Below, one piece after another: positions 63,690 to 64,000 of a stretch of 64,000 bases of DNA; position 1 is the stretch's first letter; each line of letters starts with the position of its first letter. The notes below the pieces were generated by a model. It was not told where the DNA came from. It was given only the letters and a program-made list of their open reading frames with translations, and did not search any database. The stretch comes from Methylumidiphilus sp963753955 (lineage in GTDB: Bacteria > Pseudomonadota > Gammaproteobacteria > Methylococcales > Methylococcaceae). The stretch is from the NCBI GenBank assembly GCA_963753955.1, contig CAVWEM010000022.1, forward strand, positions 88,002 through 152,001, given 5' to 3'. Both the position numbers and the translations under genes were made by a program.

Positions 63690-63866
63690 TTTACTGTTCC
63701 TGCTTGATTTCCTGGGAATTTCGGTCAGGATTCTTCCGGGGTGGGTGTGCCCACATCCGCCGTCCCCCTTAAACCCTCGTTGCCCAATGCGGTTTTGAAC
63801 CACTAAATGCCGATAAATATAATTCCCCAAACGACTCTCGTCGAGGAAAAAATCACCCTTTCGCAC

Positions 63867-64000
63867 ATGAATTCCGAAAAAACCCTGTTTTCCCAGCGCT
63901 TTCGAGGCTACTTGCCGGTGGTGGTCGATATCGAAACCTCGGGTTTCGATCCCCTGCGCAACGCTTATGCTTGAAATCGCGGCGGTCATTCCTGAAATGG
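63867..64000 (+). CDS. rnt: Ribonuclease T, 5' part (cut by window end), one frameshift
   Basis: The gene begins MNSEKTLFSQRFRGYLPVVV and contains the DEDD-exonuclease motif VDIETSGFD with the first catalytic Asp and Glu. The next block, LLEIAAVIPEM, is in another frame because AACGCTTATGCTTG has one extra base near 63970. RNase T trims tRNA 3' ends. The rest lies outside the window. Confidence 0.82.

Overview
The window looks like chromosomal DNA of a GC-rich gammaproteobacterial methylotroph, most likely a methanotroph of the Methylococcales. The main evidence is C1 biochemistry: methylene-tetrahydromethanopterin/tetrahydrofolate dehydrogenase (mtdA) divergent from methenyl-tetrahydrofolate cyclohydrolase (fchA), and formate dehydrogenase accessory genes (fdhD and two fdsD copies). 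The housekeeping genes (cysB, mnmA, purB, lolA, rarA, birA, coaX, ffh, trmB, proC, serS, speA, speE, dtd) are of ordinary gammaproteobacterial type. The assignment is inference from gene content; no rRNA is present.

Layout. 0-2.3 kb: end of an inositol-monophosphatase-family gene, fdxA, cysB. 2.4-12.3 kb: a type I restriction-modification operon on the minus strand (hsdM, hsdS, frameshifted hsdR). It is filled with small accessory genes (two VapBC-like pairs, DUF2442/DUF4160, DUF559, two tiny unknown ORFs), most joined by overlapping ATGA stop/start codons. Duplicated HsdS termini lie between the cassettes, including a 164-bp tandem array. A tRNA-Ser(CGA) gene borders the island. 12.9-24.4 kb: core genes (nudJ-mnmA, purB, lolA, rarA-birA-coaX-SPOR, NodIJ-like exporter). 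24.6-31.6 kb: fnr, fchA/mtdA, rubredoxin plus FAD reductase, htpG behind a sigma32-type promoter, ffh. 31.8-33.6 kb: an ISAs1 remnant cut by a decayed IS3-type element, then tRNA-fMet.

33.8-46.5 kb: two esterases, dtd, rhodanese, a spermidine-synthase-like gene, trmB, a dynamin-like GTPase, yggT-proC, ornithine-lipid genes olsB-olsA, a hydrolase plus M14-type peptidase, and a GT4 glycosyltransferase preceded by a clear array of Pho-type half-sites. OlsBA and the GT4 enzyme together suggest phosphate-responsive membrane-lipid remodelling. 46.6-57.9 kb: mtnA-crcB-DUF190, serS, an oxidoreductase, a damaged DUF262 defence-type gene, divergent speA/speE, cytochrome c and a MarR-like regulator. 58-60.1 kb: a graveyard of defence and conflict genes. 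It holds an Asn-rich FGE/C-type-lectin C-terminus resembling a diversity-generating-retroelement repeat, a NACHT NTPase fragment, and toxin-antitoxin remnants, followed by an intact hicBA. 60.3-64 kb: fdhD, fdsD x2, pyrC, mlaA, start of rnt.

A caution applies throughout. Many genes that should be intact (htpG, birA, fdhD, pyrC, mlaA, rnt, the first gene) carry single-base frameshifts. This pattern fits sequencing or assembly indels at least as well as real decay, so pseudogene calls in this window need read-level support.
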